DNA of 64,000 bases. Source: Candidatus Poribacteria bacterium. GTDB taxonomy: Bacteria; Poribacteria; WGA-4E; WGA-3G. This document shows, piece after piece, positions 49,948 through 57,860 of the stretch (positions are counted from its first letter, which is position 1; every line of letters starts with the position of its first letter). The notes beneath the pieces are model-generated. The model was not told where the DNA came from. It ran no database searches and saw only the letters and a list, made by a program, of their open reading frames with translations. The stretch is from positions 124,001 through 188,000 of the forward strand of contig JAJEIE010000040.1 of assembly GCA_022827625.1 (NCBI GenBank), read 5' to 3'. A program made the translations under genes and the position numbers.

Positions 49948-52900
49948 ATGTGGTCAAAAATTACTGAGGTCTCCTTGAAAAATAGACTCCTGACGCTGGC
50001 GTGTATGGTTGCTGTCGTTATTATCGGCTTCAGAATGTTTCAATCGGCACCGATTGATGTTTATCCAGATATCAATCCGCCGCGTATTACCATCTTAACC
50101 GAGGCACACGGCTGGTCACCTGAAGAGATGGAGACCTTAGTTACGCTACCTATCGAAAGTTCGATGAACGGTGCACCCTATGTCGCAAGGGTGCGTTCTT
50201 CCTCTGCAATCGGTCTGTCGCTCGTGTTCGTTGAATTTGATTGGGGTATGGATGTATTCCTCGCGCGGCAGATGGTCTCTGAACGGCTTCAAATTGTTGC
50301 GCCGAACCTGCCAGAAGGTGTTGATGCCCCGATTATCTTACCGACTTCCTCCCTTTTAGGTGAAATCATCGAATATGCCCTCATTGATGAAACCGGAGAA
50401 TTCGACGAGATGGAAATGAGAGACCTTGCCGATTGGGTCATTCGATATCAACTGCAATCACAGGGAGGCATTGCCAATGTTATTAACATCGGCGGCTATC
50501 CGAAACAATTCCAAGTTTTCGTCAATCCTGAACGCTTGATACGATATCAACTCTCGCTTGAAGATGTTGCTTATGCGCTCACGAAGGGCAACGAAAACTC
50601 CGCTGGCGGTTTTCTCATTAAAGAGGCACGCGAATTGATGATCCGCGGATTAGGACGGATTTCGACCGTATCCGACATTGAAGACATCGTTATTGATGTC
50701 CGAGAACACAGCCACCCTATTTTCATTAAGGATGTTGCTACAGTAAAAATCGGATCGTTGCCTGAGATTCGGCGTGGCGCAGGAAGCCACAACGGTAAAG
50801 AAACCGTGTTGGGTAAGATCATCAAGCAGCCCGGCATTAATACGATGAATCTTAACGACAAAGTGACATCCGTGTTGAGATCGTTGGAGCAATCAATGCC
50901 TGAGGGCATCAAAATCAGAGTCGAGTACGCCCAAGCGGACTTAATTCGTCGTGCAGTGGATACAGTCAAAGAGGCTTTACGCGACGGGGCGATTCTCGTT
51001 GTTATCATTCTCGGTATTTTCCTCTTCAATATCCGCACCGCACTCATTACGTTGACTGCGATCCCACTTTCGCTCATCATAGCAGTTATCGCACTGCTCT
51101 CCCAGGGTGGAACCCTAAATATCATGACACTCGCGGGTTTAGCAATTGCTGTCGGAATGGTGGTTGATGATGCAATCGTCTATGTTGAAAACATTTTCCG
51201 CAGACTGCAGGAATATTTCCGCCGCCGTCATAAAGGCGAGACATCCGACGAAACGCCGGCAGAAGTTGTAACGCGCGCCAGTGACGAGATCCGAGCCTCA
51301 ATCGTTTTTGCAACGTTGATTATCATCCTCGTTTTCGTACCACTGTTTAGCCTGAGTGGTATGGAAGGCAGAATGTTCCGTCCGCTGGGTTGGGCAGTTG
51401 TCATATCAATGGCAGCGTCGCTGCTCGTTGCCCTTACAGTTGTTCCTGTACTCAGTGACTTACTATTGACGCGTTTCCGAAGAACGCGTATGACAGCAGG
51501 AGAACATTCGGAACCCCCACCGCCAAAAGAGAGTCCGGTGGTTGTGTGGATTAAGGGGGCTTACCGTCCTGTTCTCGCCTGCGTCATGCGGTTGCGTTGG
51601 GCTGTCGTCGTGCTGGCACTGTTGTTGGTCGCTTTGACTGTCGCAGCAATTCCCCGTTTGGGACGTGAATTTTTACCCGTTATGGACGAAGCCACGTTTA
51701 TCATCAGTGTCTTTTCACCACCAGGAACCTCGTTGGGAGAATCCATGCGTATCGGTAGGGAGATGGAAACCAGACTCCTAACGATTGAAGAAGTAACCAG
51801 CGTGAGCAGTCGCACCGGACGCGCAGAAGCCGATGAGCACGCTCACGATGTGAATACACATGAGATCCTTGTAAACTTCATTCCGCCCGATGCGCGCGAA
51901 AAAACCCGCGAAGCACTCCTCTCTGAAGTTCGAGAATTGCTATCGCCTGAAAACTTTCCCGGCGTGCTGGTATCCGTCGGTCAGCCGATCCAACACCGTC
52001 TTGATCACCTGCTATCTGGTGTTAACGCGCAAGTCGCGCTGAAATTGTTCGGACCTGACCTTGATGTGCTTCGACAGAAAGCAGAGGAAATCCGATCTGT
52101 TGTCTCAGTGATTGATGGGGTCGCCGATTTACAGGTGGAGCAACAGGTACAGGTGGAGCAGCTTCAGATTCGCGTTAAACGTCATGAAGCGGCACGCCAC
52201 GGTCTAAAAGTTGAGGATATAACACATTTCGCTGAAAGTGCATTCAAAGGTGAAGCCATCAGCCAAGTTATCCAAGGACAACGCCAGTATCCGCTCCTCA
52301 TTCGCATGGATCCAACACTCGTTAACACCGTTGCGTCTATCGGTAACCTGAGACTCCGAACACCTTTAGGTGCGTATGTTCCGCTAAAACAGGTCGCTGA
52401 TGTCGGTTTCGGGTACGGACCGAACACCATCAATCGCGAGAACGTTTCCCGCCGAATTGTTATTCAGTGTAACGTCCAAGATCGGGACCTCGGTAACTTT
52501 ATTGCCGAAGTCCAGCAAGAAATTGCTGAACGTATTGATCTGCCCGAATCTTATTTCCTGACTTATGGTGGTCAGTTTGAGAGCCAACAGATAGCACAAA
52601 GGAAAATCCTGATTCAGACAGGTTTTGTGCTTGTCGGTATCTGTGTGTTGCTGTTTCTGGCGATGGGTTCATTTCGGTTGTCGTTATTGGTGATGCTGAA
52701 TTTACCCTTAGCACTCATCGGCGGCGTTATTAGCATTTTCCTTACGGGGGGTGTACTGAGTATTCCGTCAATGGTGGGTTTCATTCTGCTGTTTGGGATC
52801 GCTGTGCGAAACGGTATCATCCTGGTAACCCATATCAACACCCTACGTTCAGATGGAATGCCACTTTACGATGCCATCCTAAAGGGCGCGGAGGAACGGA

Positions 52901-53121
52901 TTAGCCCAGTCCTAATGACGGCTCTGACAACAGGATTAGGTATGCTACCATTAGCACTCGCGCACGGTTCAGGCGCAGAACTCCAGAAACCGCTGGCAAT
53001 CGTCATCAGCGGCGGTATGATAACTGCAACGCTCTTGACGCTTGTTGTGTTACCCGTTTTGTATTACATCGTCGAATTAAGTTGGTTGGCAAGTTTCCAA
53101 AGACAAAGCGCAAAATTATAG
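49948..53121 (+). CDS. CusA/CzcA-type heavy-metal RND efflux pump
   Basis: 1057 aa from ATG 49948, with GGAGGT 10 nt upstream; an ATG at 49930 overlaps that site and adds six residues. About 12 transmembrane helices in the RND arrangement, two large periplasmic loops. NRLLTLACMVAVVIIGF, DVYPDINPPRITILTEAHGWSPEEMETLVTLPIE and AGLAIAVGMVVDDAIVYVENIF (proton-relay Asp at about 408-409) are HME-RND signatures. Around residue 630, GRAEADEHAHDVNTHE carries three His. Exports monovalent or divalent metal ions in antiport with protons. Which ion (Cu/Ag or Zn/Co/Cd) is not determined. Confidence 0.93.
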   Translation: MWSKITEVSLKNRLLTLACMVAVVIIGFRMFQSAPIDVYPDINPPRITILTEAHGWSPEEMETLVTLPIESSMNGAPYVARVRSSSAIGLSLVFVEFDWGMDVFLARQMVSERLQIVAPNLPEGVDAPIILPTSSLLGEIIEYALIDETGEFDEMEMRDLADWVIRYQLQSQGGIANVINIGGYPKQFQVFVNPERLIRYQLSLEDVAYALTKGNENSAGGFLIKEARELMIRGLGRISTVSDIEDIVIDVREHSHPIFIKDVATVKIGSLPEIRRGAGSHNGKETVLGKIIKQPGINTMNLNDKVTSVLRSLEQSMPEGIKIRVEYAQADLIRRAVDTVKEALRDGAILVVIILGIFLFNIRTALITLTAIPLSLIIAVIALLSQGGTLNIMTLAGLAIAVGMVVDDAIVYVENIFRRLQEYFRRRHKGETSDETPAEVVTRASDEIRASIVFATLIIILVFVPLFSLSGMEGRMFRPLGWAVVISMAASLLVALTVVPVLSDLLLTRFRRTRMTAGEHSEPPPPKESPVVVWIKGAYRPVLACVMRLRWAVVVLALLLVALTVAAIPRLGREFLPVMDEATFIISVFSPPGTSLGESMRIGREMETRLLTIEEVTSVSSRTGRAEADEHAHDVNTHEILVNFIPPDAREKTREALLSEVRELLSPENFPGVLVSVGQPIQHRLDHLLSGVNAQVALKLFGPDLDVLRQKAEEIRSVVSVIDGVADLQVEQQVQVEQLQIRVKRHEAARHGLKVEDITHFAESAFKGEAISQVIQGQRQYPLLIRMDPTLVNTVASIGNLRLRTPLGAYVPLKQVADVGFGYGPNTINRENVSRRIVIQCNVQDRDLGNFIAEVQQEIAERIDLPESYFLTYGGQFESQQIAQRKILIQTGFVLVGICVLLFLAMGSFRLSLLVMLNLPLALIGGVISIFLTGGVLSIPSMVGFILLFGIAVRNGIILVTHINTLRSDGMPLYDAILKGAEERISPVLMTALTTGLGMLPLALAHGSGAELQKPLAIVISGGMITATLLTLVVLPVLYYIVELSWLASFQRQSAKL

Positions 53122-53211
53122 AGGCATGTAAACTTTTTTGAAACTTTTTGCGTTGAAAGGTGTCTAATAGGGTAAGAAAGCAAAACTGATAAATTAAGCG
53201 AGGGAGTCAAG

Positions 53212-53949
53212 ATGAAACGCATGCATTTCTATTGTCTAACTTTAGTGGTAGTCCTTCTATTTGTTGGCATTAGTATGGTAAGCATGGCTGAAGTGGCTGT
53301 CTTACAGATAGAAATTTCGGATGTCGTCAGCAACAGGGATGCACACCAGATTCGACGTTTGTTAGAACCGTGGGCCGATGCGAAAGACATCACCTTTGAG
53401 ATACCTGTCGATAAGAATGGAAGAAAACGGATTTTCAGTACTCTTGTGAAGATTAAACCCCGACAAGGGGTCTCTAAATACAGTGAAACACATACGTTTG
53501 ATGTCTATGACATCATGCGTCAACTCAACGACTCGCGTTTTCGAGGCAGACATGGGATCGGGTTTTCTCGCGTCCTTAAAAGCGAAGCGACGATTCGGGG
53601 GGATCTATTCGCACATCCAGGTTTCGCTCGGAGCTACCTCCGAAACGTGCCGTCGTGGCGACGCTGGCGACCGGATACCTCGAATATCCATCACGCAATG
53701 ACAGCCGGTAATGAAGAACAAAAGTTCGTCTTCAGTGCAAATCCTGAATTCGATCAACTGCGGCTTGATGCAGCGGATAACGATAAACCCGTTGAGGTAC
53801 AGGGTGTAATCACTGGGTTTGATGGTCCTTACCCGATTGTATCGGTACGTAAGTATGAGGTAGGCTATCACTTGAGGAATGGCGCATCTGAAGCATCTGG
53901 AACAGAGACAACGGGGAAACCCACTTACGACTATCTTGAGAGACGGTAG
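53212..53949 (+). CDS. exported protein of unknown function after the RND pump
   Basis: 245 aa; GAGGGAG before ATG 53212. The signal peptide (MKRMHFYCLTLVVVLLFVGISMVSMA) is followed by VAVLQIEISDVVSNRDAHQIRRLLEPWADAKDITFEIPVDKNG ... SRFRGRHGIGFSRVL, whose beta-alpha spacing hints at a ferredoxin-like (HMA-like) fold but without its CxxC. A later VQGVITGFDGPYPIVSVRKYEVGYHLR looks like a small OB-like barrel. It follows the pump by 90 bp and is probably the last gene of the operon; a role in metal handling is only inferred from context. Copy B of an intergenic repeat follows. Confidence 0.6.
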   Translation: MKRMHFYCLTLVVVLLFVGISMVSMAEVAVLQIEISDVVSNRDAHQIRRLLEPWADAKDITFEIPVDKNGRKRIFSTLVKIKPRQGVSKYSETHTFDVYDIMRQLNDSRFRGRHGIGFSRVLKSEATIRGDLFAHPGFARSYLRNVPSWRRWRPDTSNIHHAMTAGNEEQKFVFSANPEFDQLRLDAADNDKPVEVQGVITGFDGPYPIVSVRKYEVGYHLRNGASEASGTETTGKPTYDYLERR

Positions 53950-53956
53950 GAATAGT

Positions 53957-54080
53957 TTTTGGTTATAAGTTGTAAGTTAAGAGGTTTTCCTGTAACGATT
54001 TACCTTTCATTGGCAGGCACCAAGTTGCATCAATTGTTACGGAATGTCTCTTAACCAAAAACCAACAACTGACAGCCAAT
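53957..54080. repeat. intergenic repeat, copy B
   Basis: Inverted arms: left GTTAAGAG...CCTGTAAC (53975-53995) and right GTTACGG...CTCTTAAC (54036-54055), extended by TTTTTGGTTA and its partner TTAACCAAAAACC. The right arm on the minus strand reproduces the 23-nt core of copy A. Lies between the efflux operon and the convergent threonine-synthase-like gene. Confidence 0.6.
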
Positions 54081-54086
54081 AACTAC

Positions 54087-55247
54087 TTACGATTGATAGC
54101 CACCTGTGTTGAATAGGACAACGCGCTCGGAAGGTTCAATCATGCCTTTTGAGACGAGTTGTTTAAGTGCTGCGACTGTCGCTGCACCTTCAGGACACGT
54201 CAGAAGCCCTTCGGTTGTTGGAAGTAATTGCATTGCCTCGCCGATGGCTCCGTCCGTGACGGCAATCGCGGCACCGTTACTTTTACGAATCGCCTCTAAA
54301 ATCAGGAAATCCCCGATCGCTTGTGGTACACGCAGACCACTCGCAACCGTCCGGGCATCACGCCACGGCGTTGCCTCCGTTGCCCCTTCTTTCCATGCCT
54401 TGACAATCGGGGCACATCCCGTCGATTGCACCGAAATGAACCGGGGTCTTTTCTCGCCAATCCAACCGATCGCTTCTAACTCCGCAAAGCCTTTCCACAT
54501 TCCGACGATCCCAGTGCCGCCACCTGTAGGATAGATGATAACATCTGGCAATTCCCAATTGCACTGCTCCGCAAGTTCAAACCCCATCGTCTTTTTCCCT
54601 TCCACGCGGTACGGCTCTTTCAGGGTTGACACGTCAAACCAACCCTCCTGTTCCTTCCGCTCCGCCACAATTCTGCCGGCATCCGTAATTAAACCGTCAA
54701 TCAGTGTAACGTTTGCACCGGCGAGTTGACACGTCTGCTTGTTGAAGGCAGGTGTATCTTGTGGCATGAAGATATGTGCGGCGATCCCAGCAGCGGCGGC
54801 ATAAACCGCAAGTGCCGTCGCAGCGTTGCCAGCGGAAGGGATCGCTAATGCCTTGAGTCCGAGCGACTTCGCTTTGGAGACCGCCATCGCCAACCCACGT
54901 GCCTTGAAGCTACCGGTGGGCAGCCGCGATTCATCTTTTACCCAGACTTCTGTGAGTCCAAACGTCTCGCCTAACCGCTTCGCATGGACGAGCGGCGTTA
55001 TTGTCTCTCCGAGCGTCACGATGTCTTCAGGGTTTGATATAGGTAAGAGTTCCTTGTAACGCCAGAGCGAAGCAGGACGCGATAGCAGCGTGTCGCGTTG
55101 CCATGTGCCTGCTAACGCTTCAAGGGCGTAACGGGCAAGCAGCGGTTTCCCGCAAGCCTCACAAACGTTCTGTGGCTCCGTGTGTGGATAGATTTCGCCA
55201 CACTTACTACACTCAAGATTTTTTAGCGTTTCGTCGTGAATATTCAT
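54087..55247 (-). CDS. threonine synthase-like PLP enzyme
   Basis: 386 aa from ATG 55247. An N-terminal zinc ribbon (CSKCGEIYP ... CEACGKPLL) precedes the fold-type II PLP domain. The cofactor lysine is in PTGSFKARG (about 120), PSAGNAATALAVYAAAAGI is the substrate loop, and YPTGGGTGIVGMWKG binds the PLP phosphate. These fit archaeal/actinobacterial-type threonine synthases (ThrC), which convert O-phosphohomoserine to threonine. Related enzymes with other substrates share the fold, so the call stays at family level. The start lies 17 bp after the carbamoyltransferase stop, implying one operon. Confidence 0.85.
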   Translation of the reverse strand: MNIHDETLKNLECSKCGEIYPHTEPQNVCEACGKPLLARYALEALAGTWQRDTLLSRPASLWRYKELLPISNPEDIVTLGETITPLVHAKRLGETFGLTEVWVKDESRLPTGSFKARGLAMAVSKAKSLGLKALAIPSAGNAATALAVYAAAAGIAAHIFMPQDTPAFNKQTCQLAGANVTLIDGLITDAGRIVAERKEQEGWFDVSTLKEPYRVEGKKTMGFELAEQCNWELPDVIIYPTGGGTGIVGMWKGFAELEAIGWIGEKRPRFISVQSTGCAPIVKAWKEGATEATPWRDARTVASGLRVPQAIGDFLILEAIRKSNGAAIAVTDGAIGEAMQLLPTTEGLLTCPEGAATVAALKQLVSKGMIEPSERVVLFNTGGYQS

Positions 55248-55264
55248 CAAATTTCGGTTGTGGA

Positions 55265-56203
55265 TTAGGATTCTTCAAGCAATTTGAGACAGATGGCTTT
55301 CATGCTATGGAGACGGTTCTCCGACTGGTCAAAGATAATGGAACGTTCATCGTTGACGAGTTCACCCGAAATTTCATAGCCATGATGCGCGGGAAGGCAG
55401 TGCATAACCCGACAGGCATGATCTTGTAAAAGTTTAGCGTTCAACTGATACGGCATCATCTTTTCCAATCGCCGTTTCCGTTCCTTTTCAAAAGCAGGAT
55501 CGGTAAAGAATTCCATGTCTACCCATGTATCCGTGTAGACAATATCGCTTTCAGCGGTGACTTGCTCCAGTGAACGTTCAATACCTATAGTATCGGTATC
55601 AATCGGTTTATAGAGTCCTTTCCGCGAAGCCTCTTCCCACAATTCTTTATCAACAGCAGCGGGATTTACCTCCGGTGCGACGACTGAGACCTCAACGCCG
55701 ACCTTCATGCCAGCAGCGATCAACGAATTACAGACGTTGTTATGTACACCGATAAAACACAATTTGACCCCTTCGAGTCTACCGAGGTGTTCCTGTATTG
55801 TCATTAGATCGCCGAGCGCCTGTGTTGGATGGTATCTGTCACAGCATCCGTTAATTACAGGGACGGTTGCAGCGGCAGCGGCTTCAACGAGTTCGGCATG
55901 TTTCAAGAAACGGGCTAAGATAATATCAACATACGCTGAGAGGACGCGCATTTCATCGCCGAGATCGGCTAACGCAAAGTTGGTCGTCCGCCAATCGAGG
56001 TAGTGTGCATGCCCACCGAGTTGTGTGATGCCAACCTCACCTGCACATCGCGTCCGCGTGGAGGTCTTTTGGAAAAGTAGACAGAGACTTTTCCCACCGA
56101 CAGCGTGTCTGTATTTTTCGGGATGGTTTTTAATCTTCAGGCTCTCTTCAACGGTTTCAAGAATATCTGTTTCTGACCAAGGTTTCAGCGTAATCAGGTG
56201 CAT
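55265..56203 (-). CDS. ornithine carbamoyltransferase-like enzyme with altered ornithine-loop motif
   Basis: 312 aa from ATG 56203, with GGAGG 5 nt upstream. The carbamoyl phosphate site is intact: FQKTSTRTR (about 44-52), HPTQALGD (about 122) and HCLPAH (about 265). Where OTCases have DxWxSMG for ornithine, this protein reads DTWVDMEF, so the amino acid substrate may differ; N-acetylornithine, putrescine and other variants are known in the family. The C-terminal ENRLHSMKA helix fits the family. Neighbours are a threonine-synthase-like enzyme and, further, an Ldh2 dehydrogenase. The symbol argF is withheld for this reason. Confidence 0.82.
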   Translation of the reverse strand: MHLITLKPWSETDILETVEESLKIKNHPEKYRHAVGGKSLCLLFQKTSTRTRCAGEVGITQLGGHAHYLDWRTTNFALADLGDEMRVLSAYVDIILARFLKHAELVEAAAAATVPVINGCCDRYHPTQALGDLMTIQEHLGRLEGVKLCFIGVHNNVCNSLIAAGMKVGVEVSVVAPEVNPAAVDKELWEEASRKGLYKPIDTDTIGIERSLEQVTAESDIVYTDTWVDMEFFTDPAFEKERKRRLEKMMPYQLNAKLLQDHACRVMHCLPAHHGYEISGELVNDERSIIFDQSENRLHSMKAICLKLLEES

Positions 56204-56339
56204 AATTACCTCCACAGTCGGGTTTCTAAAATTAGAAACTATAATTATACACAACGCATTCAGAAATGTCAAATGTTTTTTACTGTTGGTCCAGAAACAT
56301 TTAATTGTTGGTTTTTCGATCAGATTTCACCCCAGGCCC

Positions 56340-56477
56340 GGTAGTGCGGTTTTGCGGCGTACTCGACCCGGTTCATGCCATACGGAGAACCTGAATACCG
56401 TTGATTGAAGTGCATAAGCACTTCATACCGTTGATTCTGATTCTGATTCATGCGATGTGCATTCTAACCGCACTACC
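56340..56477. repeat. 138-bp element with 12-bp terminal inverted repeats
   Basis: GGTAGTGCGGTT (56340-56351) and AACCGCACTACC (56466-56477) are perfect inverted repeats. Inside, a palindrome GAAGTGCATAAGCACTTC (56407-56424) is flanked by direct repeats ATACCGTTGATT at 56395-56406 and 56425-56436. The 56204-56560 gap has no gene; this element is its main content. Confidence 0.65.
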
Positions 56478-56560
56478 AGCGATTAGTCGTCGGGGACAGA
56501 ATTTCAGAGTTTTCAGAACCAGCGTCACAAGCTAATAGCTTATGCTACAATACAACGGTC

Positions 56561-57631
56561 TTATTGTCTATCCCACGGAATGTCAACATCCAATTCATCA
56601 GCAAGTTGTTCGAGTTCTCGCACGGGTTCTCGGTGGAGTGGTATCCCATTTTCACGGCGTTCTTGGGTGAGTTCCCACTCAATCTCACCGGGAAGCGTAA
56701 CCCGCGTAAATCCACTGCGTGGCGTGGCTTGTCGCGTCATTTGAATCTGTCGGTCAATCTCGGTTTTAAAATCCGAAACAGCGGTGAAACTGGCGATGTT
56801 AATCGCAAAGAAAAAGTGTGAAGATACGCGTTTCTCAAGGGGCGCGTCTCCGGGCTGATAGTGCTTATTGATACCCATCAACCCACCACTCAACGGACCG
56901 CATAAGACATCCATCACGATCGCAAGCGCAGAGCCTTTAGGACCCGCAGCGGGTAGGATAGCAGCGACCTTGCTGGGATCATCGGTTTCATTGCCATCGG
57001 CATCAAGTCCCCACCCCAATGGAATTTTCTCCTGATACAGGCGCGCCGTCCCAATCCTTCCAGCAGCAGCTGCACCGCACGCCATATCCAAGACGATGGG
57101 TGGCTCTTCACCGGCGGGTATCGCGAAGGAGAGCGCATTGTTCCCAATCGAGGTGCTTCTGGCACCGAAAACAGCGACATTCACACCGAGTCCATTCGTC
57201 GTCGCGAAACCGATCATATCGTGTGCAACAGCGCGCATCGCGTGACTCGAAGCCGCCCCAAAGTGGTTACTGTTCCGAGCGATAGCCACGCCGATTGAAG
57301 CAGATTTCGCTTTTTCAATCGCCATATTCATTGCTCGAACACCGACAAGATGCCCTAACCCTCGATCGCCGTTTAGTAAAACGGAAGCGGCATTATCTTC
57401 AAGCACCTGTAGTTCTGGGGTAGGGTTTATATCGCCGTTGATGATACCGCGAACATAGCGCGGTACTGCACGTGTGGCGTGTGAGTGAACACCCCGTAAG
57501 TCCATCAGTACTTGCATTTCAGCGACGGTCTCTGCATCCGATTCAGCAACGCCAACTTTCTGATAAAGCTGACTACAGACGCTTTGCAACGCCGATGCCT
57601 CCACAATTACCTCTTGTTCGTGTTGATTCAT
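56561..57631 (-). CDS. Ldh2/malate-ureidoglycolate dehydrogenase family oxidoreductase
   Basis: 356 aa. MDLRGVHSHATRAVPRYVRGI is the family's substrate/NAD motif (usual DxRGVxSHG; Gly is replaced by Ala). ARNSNHFGAASSHAMRAV carries the conserved NHFG, and TNGLGVNVAVFGARSTSIGNNALSFAIPAG, LDMACGAAAAGRI and PAAGPKGSALAIVMDVLCGPLSG follow. The family reduces or oxidises 2-hydroxy acids (malate, ureidoglycolate, sulfolactate, 2,3-diketogulonate) with NAD(P). The substrate cannot be read from sequence. It has its own promoter (57677-57705). Confidence 0.9.
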   Translation of the reverse strand: MNQHEQEVIVEASALQSVCSQLYQKVGVAESDAETVAEMQVLMDLRGVHSHATRAVPRYVRGIINGDINPTPELQVLEDNAASVLLNGDRGLGHLVGVRAMNMAIEKAKSASIGVAIARNSNHFGAASSHAMRAVAHDMIGFATTNGLGVNVAVFGARSTSIGNNALSFAIPAGEEPPIVLDMACGAAAAGRIGTARLYQEKIPLGWGLDADGNETDDPSKVAAILPAAGPKGSALAIVMDVLCGPLSGGLMGINKHYQPGDAPLEKRVSSHFFFAINIASFTAVSDFKTEIDRQIQMTRQATPRSGFTRVTLPGEIEWELTQERRENGIPLHREPVRELEQLADELDVDIPWDRQ

Positions 57632-57676
57632 GGCTAAAGTCCTCCGGCAGCATTTTAAACTCGGTCTGGTGCCGCT

Positions 57677-57705
57677 ATTTTAGCAAAACTGACCTAAAAA
57701 CGCAA
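57677..57705 (-). promoter_or_regulatory. promoter for the Ldh2 gene
   Basis: Minus strand TTGCGT (57705-57700), 17-nt spacer, TAAAAT (57682-57677) with TGC directly upstream. About 40 nt before ATG 57631. Confidence 0.6.
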
Positions 57706-57741
57706 ATTTATTGAACGCCTCTACATCGACTGGCTTTTCAT

Positions 57742-57771
57742 TTGACTTTGTGTTCTGTGCTATGGTATTAT
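57742..57771 (+). promoter_or_regulatory. promoter for the DUF1592 gene
   Basis: TTGACT (57742-57747), 18-nt spacer, TATTAT (57766-57771). About 85 nt before ATG 57861. Confidence 0.55.
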
Positions 57772-57860
57772 AACCATAAAGAAGGACGCTTATAATAGTC
57801 AATACACACTGTTGTCTATAGAAAGCACGATCTAACCCTTTTCGCACAGGGAGCAGATCC

